Shown here: positions 28,534-36,164 of the stretch, in pieces
How the letters are laid out: each line of letters opens with the position of its first letter
Position numbering within the stretch: position 1 is the stretch's first letter
Assembly: GCA_963712765.1 (NCBI GenBank)
Contig: CAVQIX010000007.1
Location: forward strand, 98,718 to 162,717
Direction: 5' to 3'
From: CAXMST01 sp963712765
GTDB taxonomy: Bacteria > Actinomycetota > Thermoleophilia > Solirubrobacterales > 70-9
Length of the DNA stretch: 64,000 bases
Translations under genes and position numbers: made by a program
Notes under the pieces: model-generated
What the model was told of the DNA's origin: nothing
Database searches by the model: none
Seen by the model: only the letters and a program-made list of their open reading frames with translations

Positions 28534-28603
28534 TGCGCCCACGGAAGCGCCGTAATGGCCATCAGAGCGGCCGGGTGAGACCGAGGAGAGGAAGACGGAG
28601 CAA

Positions 28604-29764
28604 GTGGAGACAGCCGAGGCCGACCAGCCCGAGGGCACCGGGGCGGGGAACGGCACGCCGAGTGTTGAGGTCCGATCCGTGGTCAAGCGGTTCGGCGATT
28701 TCACCGCTGTCAAGAACATCGATCTCGATATCGCCCAGGGTGAGTTCTTCACGATGCTCGGACCGAGCGGCTGTGGCAAGACCACCACCCTGCGAATGAT
28801 CGCCGGCTTCGAGGAGCCGAACGAGGGCCAGATCCTGATCGATGGCGACGACGTCTCCAACCTCCCCGCTCACAAGCGGCCGACGAACACCGTCTTCCAG
28901 AGCTACGCGCTCTTCCCCCATCTGTCGGTTCGCGAGAACGTCGCCTACGGGCTCAAGCGCAAGGGGGTCGACAAAGGCGAGGCCGCCGAGCGCGTGCAGA
29001 AGGAGCTCGAGCGCGTCGGGCTCTGGGGCGAGGCCAACCGGCGCCCGGGTCAGCTCTCGGGCGGGCAGCAGCAGCGCGTCGCTCTCGCTCGCGCCGTGGT
29101 CAACCTCCCGAAGGTCCTGCTCCTCGACGAGCCGCTCGGCGCGCTCGACCTGAAGCTTCGCAAGGGACTGCAGATCGAGCTGAAGCGGATTCAGCGCGAG
29201 GTCGGGATCACCTTCGTCTACGTCACCCACGACCAGGAAGAGGCGTTGACGATGTCGGACCGGATCGCGGTCATGAACGAGGGCTGGATCGAGCAGATCG
29301 CCGGGCCCGAGGATGTCTACGAGCGGCCGGCGACGACCTTCGTCGCGGGCTTCATCGGAGTCTCCAACCTGATGCCGGGCACGGTCGAGATCACCAACGG
29401 CGGTCGGGCGACCGTCCGGCTGGAGTCGGGGATCGAGGTGACCTCCCAGGCAAACGGACTCGAGAGCGGCGACCCATGCCACGCGGTGGTCCGTCCCGAG
29501 AAGCTCGAGATCCACGACGTCGAGGCCGCCGGCCTGGACCGCCCCAACGTCGAGGGCACGGTCGAGAGCTCCGTCTTCATCGGAACCGCTACCCAGATCG
29601 TGGTCCGGCTGCCCGACGATGTGCCGATGACCGTGCTGGTCCCCAACGCGGATGAAGCCGAGCGGCAGCGGCTCCCCGGCGGCGGCGCCAGGGTCCGGCT
29701 GGCCTGGACGCCCGAACACGTACATCTCGTACGCGAGTCCACGATGGCGAAGGACAAGGCTTGA
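28604..29764 (+). CDS. potA: Polyamine ABC transporter ATP-binding protein
   Basis: A 386-aa ATPase that energises uptake. Walker A GPSGCGKT at 53-60, Q-loop after FQSYALFPHL, signature LSGGQQQRVALARA near 150, Walker B LLLDEP near 171, and His switch in VYVTHDQEE. A C-terminal TOBE domain (about 290-380) is typical of spermidine/putrescine and iron importers. It starts at GTG 28604 with GGAG just upstream. It opens the potA-potD-potB-potC run and faces the aminotransferase operon, so both arms can share regulation. Confidence 0.92.
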   Translation: METAEADQPEGTGAGNGTPSVEVRSVVKRFGDFTAVKNIDLDIAQGEFFTMLGPSGCGKTTTLRMIAGFEEPNEGQILIDGDDVSNLPAHKRPTNTVFQSYALFPHLSVRENVAYGLKRKGVDKGEAAERVQKELERVGLWGEANRRPGQLSGGQQQRVALARAVVNLPKVLLLDEPLGALDLKLRKGLQIELKRIQREVGITFVYVTHDQEEALTMSDRIAVMNEGWIEQIAGPEDVYERPATTFVAGFIGVSNLMPGTVEITNGGRATVRLESGIEVTSQANGLESGDPCHAVVRPEKLEIHDVEAAGLDRPNVEGTVESSVFIGTATQIVVRLPDDVPMTVLVPNADEAERQRLPGGGARVRLAWTPEHVHLVRESTMAKDKA

Positions 29765-29805
29765 ACGATGGAAGGCAACGAACTGAAACGACCGGGAGGC
29801 GACAG

Positions 29806-30966
29806 ATGCTCGATGTGAGCGAAGGGCGCAAGCGAAGCGCGGGACGACTGGCAATGGCTCTGGCGGCGCTGACTGCGGCAATGCTGCTGGCAGCGTGCGG
29901 CAGCGACCTCGGGGGCGGCGGTAGCGACGAGGACGTGACCGTCGCCGAGGCGACCGGCGAGGTCGGCGGCGAGCTGGTGATCTCGCAGTGGCCCTTCTAC
30001 ATCGACCGCAAGACGATCCCCGAGTTCGAGAAGGAGTCGGGAGTCAAGGTCAACTACATCGAGGACGTCAACGACAACAACGAGATCTTCGCGAAGCTCC
30101 GCCCCGACCTCCAGAACGGTGAGTCGGCGGATCGCTCGATGCTCGTCGTCACCGACTGGATGGCGAAGAAGATGTTCGATCTCGGCTACCTGCAGAAGAT
30201 CGACAAGGACGCGATCTCTCCCGCGAGCGAGAACCTGATCCAGTCGCTGCAGAGCCCCTCGATCGATCCCGATCGCGAATACACGATCCCGTGGCAGAGC
30301 GGAATGACGGGCCTGGTCGTGAACACCAAGGAAGCGCCAGACGCGACCTCGATCAACGACATCTTCGACCCCCAGTTCAAGGGCAAGGTGACGGTGCTGA
30401 CCGAGCTGCGCGACACGGTGCCGCTGATCATGAAGGCGGACGGCGTCGACCCGCAGGAAGCGACGACCCAGGACTGGCTAGACGCGATCGACAAGCTGGA
30501 CGGCGCGGTCAAATCCGGACAGATCCGGAAGCTGACCGGCAACGACTACACCGACGATCTCGCCCGCGGTGATGCGGTCGTGACTATCGGCTGGTCCGGT
30601 GACGCGATCCAGCTGCAGGCCGACAACCCCGACATCAACTTCGTGATGCCGGACACGGGATGCATCCTCTGGTCGGACAACATGGTGATCCCGGTCGGCG
30701 CTCCCAACCCGGACGCGGCGTACGAGTTCATCAACTACGTCTATGACCCGGCCAACCAGGCGCAGATCGCGGCGTACAACAACTACATCACCCCGGTCAA
30801 TGGAGTTCAGGAGATCTTCGAGAGCTCGGAGCCCTCGCTCGCGAAGAGCGACCTGATCTTCCCGACCGAGGAGTACACCGCCGACTGCACCACTCAGACC
30901 GATCCGCCCGCCGACGGGGAGCAAGAGGTCGAGGACGCCTGGCAGCAGCTGATCAGCGGCGGCTGA
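29806..30966 (+). CDS. potD: Polyamine-binding lipoprotein, copy 1
   Basis: A 386-aa periplasmic-type substrate-binding protein anchored as lipoprotein: signal peptide with lipobox LLAACGS, then a Gly/Asp-rich linker and EVGGELVISQWPFYIDRKT. The fold is that of PotD/PotF (extracellular solute-binding protein family 1/8), with WQSGMTGLVVNTK and IGWSGDAIQLQ segments. GGGAGG nine bases before ATG 29806 fixes the start. A second, very similar gene lies at 32869. Polyamine specificity is by family and context; the ligand residues were not verified. Confidence 0.88.
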   Translation: MLDVSEGRKRSAGRLAMALAALTAAMLLAACGSDLGGGGSDEDVTVAEATGEVGGELVISQWPFYIDRKTIPEFEKESGVKVNYIEDVNDNNEIFAKLRPDLQNGESADRSMLVVTDWMAKKMFDLGYLQKIDKDAISPASENLIQSLQSPSIDPDREYTIPWQSGMTGLVVNTKEAPDATSINDIFDPQFKGKVTVLTELRDTVPLIMKADGVDPQEATTQDWLDAIDKLDGAVKSGQIRKLTGNDYTDDLARGDAVVTIGWSGDAIQLQADNPDINFVMPDTGCILWSDNMVIPVGAPNPDAAYEFINYVYDPANQAQIAAYNNYITPVNGVQEIFESSEPSLAKSDLIFPTEEYTADCTTQTDPPADGEQEVEDAWQQLISGG

Positions 30967-30993
30967 TCAGCCGCTGACCGAGGAGGCATTGGC

Positions 30994-31035
30994 GTGAAGC
31001 GACGACGCAAGAGCATCGGAGTGTTCGTCCGATGA
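30994..31035 (+). CDS. Putative 13-aa arginine-rich leader peptide upstream of potB
   Basis: GAGGAGG lies seven bases before GTG 30994, the best ribosome site in this gap. The frame reads MKRRRKSIGVFVR and its TGA overlaps the potB start as ATGA. It uses CGA three times among four Arg codons. Its first residues copy the potB N-terminus (MKRRRF). The potB ATG itself has no independent Shine-Dalgarno sequence, so ribosomes probably reach potB by finishing this mini-ORF. A leader controlling permease expression in response to arginine or polyamine supply is inference. Confidence 0.55.
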   Translation: MKRRRKSIGVFVR

Positions 31036-31051
31036 AGCGTCGTCGCTTCAC
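30994..31051 (+). promoter_or_regulatory. Nested RNA hairpin enclosing the potB start codon
   Basis: GTGAAGCGACGACGC (30994-31008) pairs perfectly over 15 bp with 31037-31051. Inside, CATCGGA (31014-31020) pairs with TCCGATG (31028-31034) around a seven-base loop. The potB ATG (31032) is the end of the inner stem, so the closed structure would hide it, while a ribosome on the leader ORF would open it. Confidence 0.6.
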
Positions 31052-31889
31052 GCCCTATGCCTTGATGAGCCCGGGGCTCCTGTGGCTCCTGATCTTCTTC
31101 GCGATCCCGATGGCCTTCATGGCGATCGTCGCGCTCGAGGAAGGTGACATCGACACCGGCTTCACGCTGACCTGGCAGTGGGCGAACTTCACCGACTCGG
31201 TCAGCGCCTTCGACACCCAGTTCCTGCGCTCGTTCAAGTTCTCGATCATCGCGACTCTGCTCTGCCTGATGATCGCCTATCCGCTCGCATATGCGATCGC
31301 CTTCAAGGCCGGGCGCTGGAAGAACCTGATGCTGTTCGCGGTGGTCGCACCCTTCTTCACCACCTACCTGATTCGTACCCTGGCGTGGCAGACGATCCTC
31401 ACCGACAGCGGCGCGATCGCCGACATTGCTCGTTTCTTCGCCTTCATCCCCGAGGACGGCAAACTTCTCGACACCGATTCCTCGGTGATCATGGGGATCA
31501 CCTACAACTTCCTGCCGTTCATGGTGCTGCCGATCTACGCCAGCCTCGAGCAACTTGACGAGCGCCTGATCGAAGCGGCCAAGGACCTCTACTCGAGCTC
31601 TCGCTCGGCCTTCGTCAAGGTGACCCTGCCGCTGTCGATGCCGGGCATCATCGCCGGCACGCTCTTGACCTTCATCCCCGCGTTCGGCGACTACGTCAAC
31701 GCGACCTTCCTCGGCGGACCGAACCAGGCGATGATCGGCAACGTGATCCAGGACCAGTACCTGAGGACACAGAACTACCCGACGGCGGCGGCGCTCTCGT
31801 TCGTGGTGATGGCCGTGATCCTCGCGATCGTGATGATCTACATCCGCTTCGCCGGTTCGGAGTCGCTGATGGGTGAGGACATCAAATGA
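31032..31889 (+). CDS. potB: Polyamine ABC transporter permease 1
   Basis: A 285-aa inner-membrane permease with six predicted helices; starts MKRRRFTPYALMSPGLLWLL. The ABC-contacting EAA loop reads IEAAKDLYSSSRSAFVKVTLPLS with the conserved Gly replaced by a Ser-rich stretch in part, followed by MPGIIAGTLLTFIPAFGDYV. The start codon overlaps the leader ORF stop. Its own 3' end overlaps potC (ATGA), so all three frames are translationally chained. Confidence 0.88.
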   Translation: MKRRRFTPYALMSPGLLWLLIFFAIPMAFMAIVALEEGDIDTGFTLTWQWANFTDSVSAFDTQFLRSFKFSIIATLLCLMIAYPLAYAIAFKAGRWKNLMLFAVVAPFFTTYLIRTLAWQTILTDSGAIADIARFFAFIPEDGKLLDTDSSVIMGITYNFLPFMVLPIYASLEQLDERLIEAAKDLYSSSRSAFVKVTLPLSMPGIIAGTLLTFIPAFGDYVNATFLGGPNQAMIGNVIQDQYLRTQNYPTAAALSFVVMAVILAIVMIYIRFAGSESLMGEDIK

Positions 31890-32767
31890 GGCGGGCATGG
31901 CGCTGGGTACGCGAGCACGCGATCATGGGTGTCGGCATCCTCGCGGTCGCCTACACGCTGATCCCGATCCTGGTGATCGCCGTCTTCTCCTTCAACGACC
32001 CGAAGGGCAAGTTCAACTTCACCTGGGAGGGCTTCACCCTCGAGCACTGGAAGAACGCCTTCGGGATCCCGGAGCTCACCGATGCGCTGCTTCTGAGCTT
32101 GCAGCTGGCTGCGGTCTCGACCCTGGTCGCCACCTCGCTCGGAACCCTGCTGGCGCTGGGCCTGGTTCGCTACGAGTTCTCCGGGCGCCGGCTCGCCAAC
32201 CTCTTGATCGTGATCCCGATGGCGACCCCCGAGGTCGTGCTCGGCGCCTCGCTCCTGTCGATGTTCGTGTTCATCGGCGTCGATCGTGGCTTCAGCACGC
32301 TGTGGGTCGCCCACATCATGTTCTCGATCAGCTTCGTCGTAGTGGTCGTGCGCTCACGCCTGATCGGCTTCGACAGATCGCTGGAGGAGGCCTCCCGCGA
32401 CCTCGGTGCTACCCCGTTTACGACCTTCCGCACCGTGACCCTCCCCCTGCTCGCTCCCGGCCTGATCGCCGCCGCGATGCTCGCCTTCGCGCTCTCGCTC
32501 GATGACTTCGTGATCTCGAACTTCAACTCCGGGACGACCGTCACCTTCCCGCTGTTCATCTTCGGCGCCTCCCAGCGCGGCATCCCGGTCGAGGTCAACG
32601 TCCTGGCGACGATGCTGTTCATCGTCACCGCGATCGCGATGGGCTTCACGATCTGGCAGCAGCACCGAGCCGAGAAGCTGGCCGCGGTCCGCCCCGACGA
32701 CGACACCGACACCGGCCTCGCCGCTCTGGCCTCGGGACAGCGTCCTGTCGCCGGCGAGAGCAACTGA
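31886..32767 (+). CDS. potC: Polyamine ABC transporter permease 2
   Basis: A 293-aa permease with six predicted helices. Begins with a basic cytoplasmic tip, first helix GVGILAVAYTLIPILVIAVF, then the FNDPKGKFNFTWEGFTLEHW periplasmic loop typical of PotC. The EAA loop is EEASRDLGATPFTTFRTVTL. It pairs with PotB to form the channel served by PotA and the PotD lipoproteins. The start lies in the potB stop (ATGA). The C-terminal 30 residues are polar and variable. Confidence 0.9.
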   Translation: MRRAWRWVREHAIMGVGILAVAYTLIPILVIAVFSFNDPKGKFNFTWEGFTLEHWKNAFGIPELTDALLLSLQLAAVSTLVATSLGTLLALGLVRYEFSGRRLANLLIVIPMATPEVVLGASLLSMFVFIGVDRGFSTLWVAHIMFSISFVVVVVRSRLIGFDRSLEEASRDLGATPFTTFRTVTLPLLAPGLIAAAMLAFALSLDDFVISNFNSGTTVTFPLFIFGASQRGIPVEVNVLATMLFIVTAIAMGFTIWQQHRAEKLAAVRPDDDTDTGLAALASGQRPVAGESN

Positions 32768-32868
32768 TCCGAGCCGCCCTCCGGGTCCTCTGCGGCGTCG
32801 GTGCCCGGCGGCCCGATCTGGATAGAGTTGTGGTCGAGGGGTAAACCACACGCGAGGAGGAGACGCGA

Positions 32869-34020
32869 ATGGAGACGGGACCTGGACGAGCAAAGCGCCT
32901 TGTGGCCATTGCCGCGGCCCTTGCGACCGCTCTGCTGGTGGCGGCCTGCGGTAGCGATCTCGGCGGCGGCGGCAGCGACGCCGAGGTGACCACGGCCGAG
33001 GCGACCGGTGAGGTCGGCGGCGAGCTGGTGATCTCACAGTGGCCCTTCTACATCGACCGCAAGACGATCCCCGAGTTCGAGAAGCAGTCGGGAGTCAAGG
33101 TCGACTACATCGAGGACGTCAACGACAACAACGAGATCTTCGCGAAGCTCCGGCCCGACCTCCAAAACGGTGAGTCCGCGGAACGCTCGATCGTCGTCGT
33201 CAGCGACTGGATGGCGAAGAAGATGTACGACCTCGGCTATCTGCAGAACCTCGACAAGGACGCGATCCCGACGGTCAACGAGAACATTCTCGAGAGCCTC
33301 AAGAGCCCGTCGATCGACCCCGACCGCTCCTACACCGTGCCCTGGCAGAGCGGCCTCACCGGGCTGGTGGTCAACACCAAGGAGGCACCGGAGATCGACT
33401 CGATCAACGACATCTTCGACCCCAAGTACAAGGGCAAGGTGACGGTGCTGACCGAGCTCCGAGACACGGTGCCGATCATCCTCCAAGGGGAGGGGATCAA
33501 TCCCGAGGACGCGACGACCCAGGACTGGCTCGACGCGATCGAGAAGCTGGACAAGGCGGTCAAGTCCGGACAGATCCGGAAGCTGACCGGCAACGACTAC
33601 ACCGACGATCTCGCCCGCGGCGACGCGGTAGTCGCGATCGGCTGGTCCGGCGACGCGATCCAGCTGCAGCTCGACAACCCCGACATCAACTTCGTCAAGC
33701 CGACGGACGGGTGTCTGCTGTGGTCGGACAACATGGTGGTCCCGGTCGGCGCTCCCAACCCGGATGCGGCGTACGAGTTCATGAACTACGTCTACGATCC
33801 GGCCAACCAGACCCAGATCGCGGCGTACAACAACTACATCACGCCGGTGAAGGACGTCCAGGGGATCTTCGAGCAGGAGGATCCGGAGCTCGCCAAGAGC
33901 GAGCTGATCTTCCCAAGCGACGAGTACACCGCCGACTGCTCGACGATCGACGATCCGCCCGCCGACGGGGTCAAGGAAGTCGAAGACGCCTGGCAGCAGC
34001 TGATCAGCGGCGGAAGCTGA
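32869..34020 (+). CDS. potD: Polyamine-binding lipoprotein, copy 2
   Basis: A 383-aa lipoprotein (lipobox LVAACGS), by eye roughly four-fifths identical to the protein at 29806; the same GELVISQWPFYIDRKT and WQSG-LTGLVVNTK landmarks occur, while the signal peptide and residues near DAIPTVNENILESL differ. It has its own GAGGAGGAG ribosome site and a 101-bp gap after potC, so separate or extra expression is possible. A recent duplication supplying a second receptor to the same permease is the likely reading. Confidence 0.9.
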   Translation: METGPGRAKRLVAIAAALATALLVAACGSDLGGGGSDAEVTTAEATGEVGGELVISQWPFYIDRKTIPEFEKQSGVKVDYIEDVNDNNEIFAKLRPDLQNGESAERSIVVVSDWMAKKMYDLGYLQNLDKDAIPTVNENILESLKSPSIDPDRSYTVPWQSGLTGLVVNTKEAPEIDSINDIFDPKYKGKVTVLTELRDTVPIILQGEGINPEDATTQDWLDAIEKLDKAVKSGQIRKLTGNDYTDDLARGDAVVAIGWSGDAIQLQLDNPDINFVKPTDGCLLWSDNMVVPVGAPNPDAAYEFMNYVYDPANQTQIAAYNNYITPVKDVQGIFEQEDPELAKSELIFPSDEYTADCSTIDDPPADGVKEVEDAWQQLISGGS

Positions 34021-34035
34021 TCAGCGCCATCAGTC

Positions 34036-34078
34036 CCTGAAGCGGAAGGCACGCCGGCGGCGGGCCTTCCGCTTCAGG
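34036..34078 (+). terminator. Perfect 15-bp stem terminator after the pot operon
   Basis: CCTGAAGCGGAAGGC (34036-34050) pairs perfectly with 34064-34078 over a 13-base loop, 15 bases after the second potD stop. No U-tract. It probably ends the pot transcript before mscL. Confidence 0.78.
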
Positions 34079-34155
34079 CTGCCCGGCCGAGCGGCCGACC
34101 CAGCCCGACCCCAGCCCAAGTAGGGTGGCCGCACCAATACCCAGGAGGAGAACAC

Positions 34156-34548
34156 GTGATCAAGGGATTCAAGGACTTCATCATGCGAGGCAACGTCGTC
34201 GACCTCGCGGTCGCCGTCGTGTTGGGGGCCGCCTTCGGCGCCGTCGTCACCTCGCTCGTCGAGAACCTGCTGACGCCGATCATCGCGCTGATCATCGGTG
34301 AGCCGGACTTCAGCGGCCTCACCTTCGAGATCAGCGGAACGGTGTTCAGCTACGGGCTGTTCGTCAACTCGCTGATCTCGTTCATATCGATCGCCGGCGC
34401 GATCTATTTCTTCGTCGTCGTCCCGATGAACAAGCTGAAGGGACCCGAGGAGGTGACGACGCGGGAGTGCCCCGAGTGCACGACCGAGATCGCGATCGCC
34501 GCCCGGCGCTGCCCCGCCTGCACCGCCGAGGTCGCCCCGGTCACCTGA
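34156..34548 (+). CDS. mscL: Large-conductance mechanosensitive channel with C-terminal zinc-ribbon tail
   Basis: A 130-aa channel that opens under membrane tension to release solutes on hypo-osmotic shock. MIKGFKDFIMRGNVVDLAVA gives the N-terminal amphipathic helix and start of TM1; the second helix is LISFISIAGAIYFFVVVP. In place of the usual acidic cytoplasmic bundle the tail has CPEC and CPAC separated by ten residues, a probable zinc ribbon. GGAGGAG precedes GTG 34156, and TAGGGT upstream is a candidate -10. Confidence 0.93.
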   Translation: MIKGFKDFIMRGNVVDLAVAVVLGAAFGAVVTSLVENLLTPIIALIIGEPDFSGLTFEISGTVFSYGLFVNSLISFISIAGAIYFFVVVPMNKLKGPEEVTTRECPECTTEIAIAARRCPACTAEVAPVT

Positions 34549-34568
34549 GAGGCCTCAGGAGCTGAGGA

Positions 34569-34599
34569 GCGAGAGCCCGGCCCGAGGCCGGGCTCTCGC
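34569..34599 (+). terminator. Perfect 14-bp stem terminator after mscL
   Basis: GCGAGAGCCCGGCC (34569-34582), a three-base loop, and GGCCGGGCTCTCGC (34586-34599). It is followed by GTTCT, a weak U-containing tail. It separates mscL from the aldehyde dehydrogenase gene. Confidence 0.8.
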
Positions 34600-34645
34600 G
34601 TTCTGGGGACTCTGAGACCTTCACAGAAGGGATAGCCTGCGGCCG

Positions 34646-36136
34646 ATGAGCGCTGACCCCAACACCCGCCTGCTGATCGGCGGCGAGCCCGTTGCCGGTG
34701 ACGGCCCCGCGATCGCGATCGAGAACCCCTTCACGGAGGAGACGATCGCTGAGGTCCACTCGGCCTCACCGGAGCAGATCGATGCCGCGATCTCCACGGC
34801 TCGCGAGGCCTGGACCGGCTGGGGGACGATGCCGGCCGGCGAGCGGTGTGAACTTCTGCACGAGATTGCCGGACGTCTCCGCAATCACCAGGACGAGCTG
34901 GCCGCCTTGATGACCAGCGAGGTCGGCAAACCCTTGATCGAGAACCGGGACGAGATCGACTGGACCGCCGCAGCGTTCGATTACTACGCGGAGATCGGCC
35001 GCGACTCGGCCGGCCGGGTGATCCCTCCGATCGAATCGAGCCAGCTCGCGATGGTCGTCAAGGACCCGCTGGGCGTGGTCGGCTGCATCGTGCCCTGGAA
35101 CTACCCGCTGCTGCTGTGGGCCTGGAAGGTCGCTCCGGCGCTGGCAGCCGGGAACTCGGTGATCTGCAAGCCCTCCGAGCTGACGCCGCTCTCGACTCTG
35201 GCACTCGGTCCGCTCTTCGACCACATGCCCGACGGCGTCGTCAACCTGCTCGCCGGTCCAGGGAGCGTCGGCGCCACGCTGACGGGCGATCCCGGGGTCG
35301 ACTGCATCGCCTTCACCGGCTCGGTCGAGACCGGTAAGCGGGTCGCGATCGCTTGTGCCGAACGCGTCGCGCGGGTGAACCTCGAGATGGGCGGCAAGGA
35401 CCCGTTCATCGTCTGCTCCGATATCGACGGGCGAGAGCAGCTCGAGATCGCGGCCCGCGGCGGCGCCTGGGCCGCCTACCTCAACGCCGGCCAGGTCTGC
35501 ACGTCGGCCGAGCGCTTCTACGTGATGGATGACGTCTACGACGACTACGTCAGCGCCTTCGTCGAGCACGCCGCCTCGCTCAAGCTCGGCGACCCGACGG
35601 CCGCGGACACCGACCTGGGGCCGATGATCAGCGCCCCGCAGCGGGGTAAGGTCGTCGCCCAGGTCGAGGCGGCGGTCGCGGCGGGGGCCGAGCTGCTCAC
35701 CGGTGGCGGGGACGGTGGCAACGAACGCGGCCACTTCTACTCCCCGGCCGTCCTCACCGGAGTCACCGCGGAGACCGACCTGCTGCGCGAGGAGACCTTC
35801 GGCCCGGTCGCCCCGATCGTCCCAGTCGGGAGCCTCGATGAGGCGATCGAGCTCGCCAACGGGACCCGCTTCGGGCTCGGGGCCAACGTCTACACGCGGG
35901 ACCTGAGGACTGCGGTTCGCTGCATGCGCGAGCTCCGTGCGGGAACAGTCTGGATCAACGATCCGCTTACCGACAACGACGCCGGGCCATTCGGTGGCTT
36001 CAAGCAGTCCGGGCTCGGGCGAGAGCTCGGCCGCGAGGGTCTCGAGGCCTTCCAGGAGACCAAGCACGTGCACATGGAGACCGAGATCGAGCGTAAGGAG
36101 TGGTGGTATCCCTACTCCGACTACAACGCCCCCTAA
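34646..36136 (+). CDS. Aldehyde dehydrogenase (betaine/aminobutyraldehyde dehydrogenase-like)
   Basis: A 496-aa NAD-dependent aldehyde dehydrogenase. Catalytic Cys in NAGQVCTSAERF, Glu in LEMGGKDPF, oxyanion Asn in VPWNYPLLL. The C-terminus ERKEWWYPYSDYNAP is aromatic-rich and unlike GabD. It resembles betaine-aldehyde/4-aminobutyraldehyde dehydrogenases. Coming after the polyamine transporter, oxidation of the aminoaldehyde formed from putrescine or similar amines is plausible. TAGCCT lies seven bases before the ATG, with no Shine-Dalgarno sequence: probable leaderless start. Confidence 0.86.
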   Translation: MSADPNTRLLIGGEPVAGDGPAIAIENPFTEETIAEVHSASPEQIDAAISTAREAWTGWGTMPAGERCELLHEIAGRLRNHQDELAALMTSEVGKPLIENRDEIDWTAAAFDYYAEIGRDSAGRVIPPIESSQLAMVVKDPLGVVGCIVPWNYPLLLWAWKVAPALAAGNSVICKPSELTPLSTLALGPLFDHMPDGVVNLLAGPGSVGATLTGDPGVDCIAFTGSVETGKRVAIACAERVARVNLEMGGKDPFIVCSDIDGREQLEIAARGGAWAAYLNAGQVCTSAERFYVMDDVYDDYVSAFVEHAASLKLGDPTAADTDLGPMISAPQRGKVVAQVEAAVAAGAELLTGGGDGGNERGHFYSPAVLTGVTAETDLLREETFGPVAPIVPVGSLDEAIELANGTRFGLGANVYTRDLRTAVRCMRELRAGTVWINDPLTDNDAGPFGGFKQSGLGRELGREGLEAFQETKHVHMETEIERKEWWYPYSDYNAP

Positions 36137-36164
36137 TAGCGCCTTTGCCCATTAGGCTGCGCCC

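Noticed and set aside
28353..28562. N-terminal extension of the aminotransferase frame
   Set aside because: The extension crosses the promoter region with both palindromes and has no ribosome site; AGAGGAAG fixes the start at 28352.
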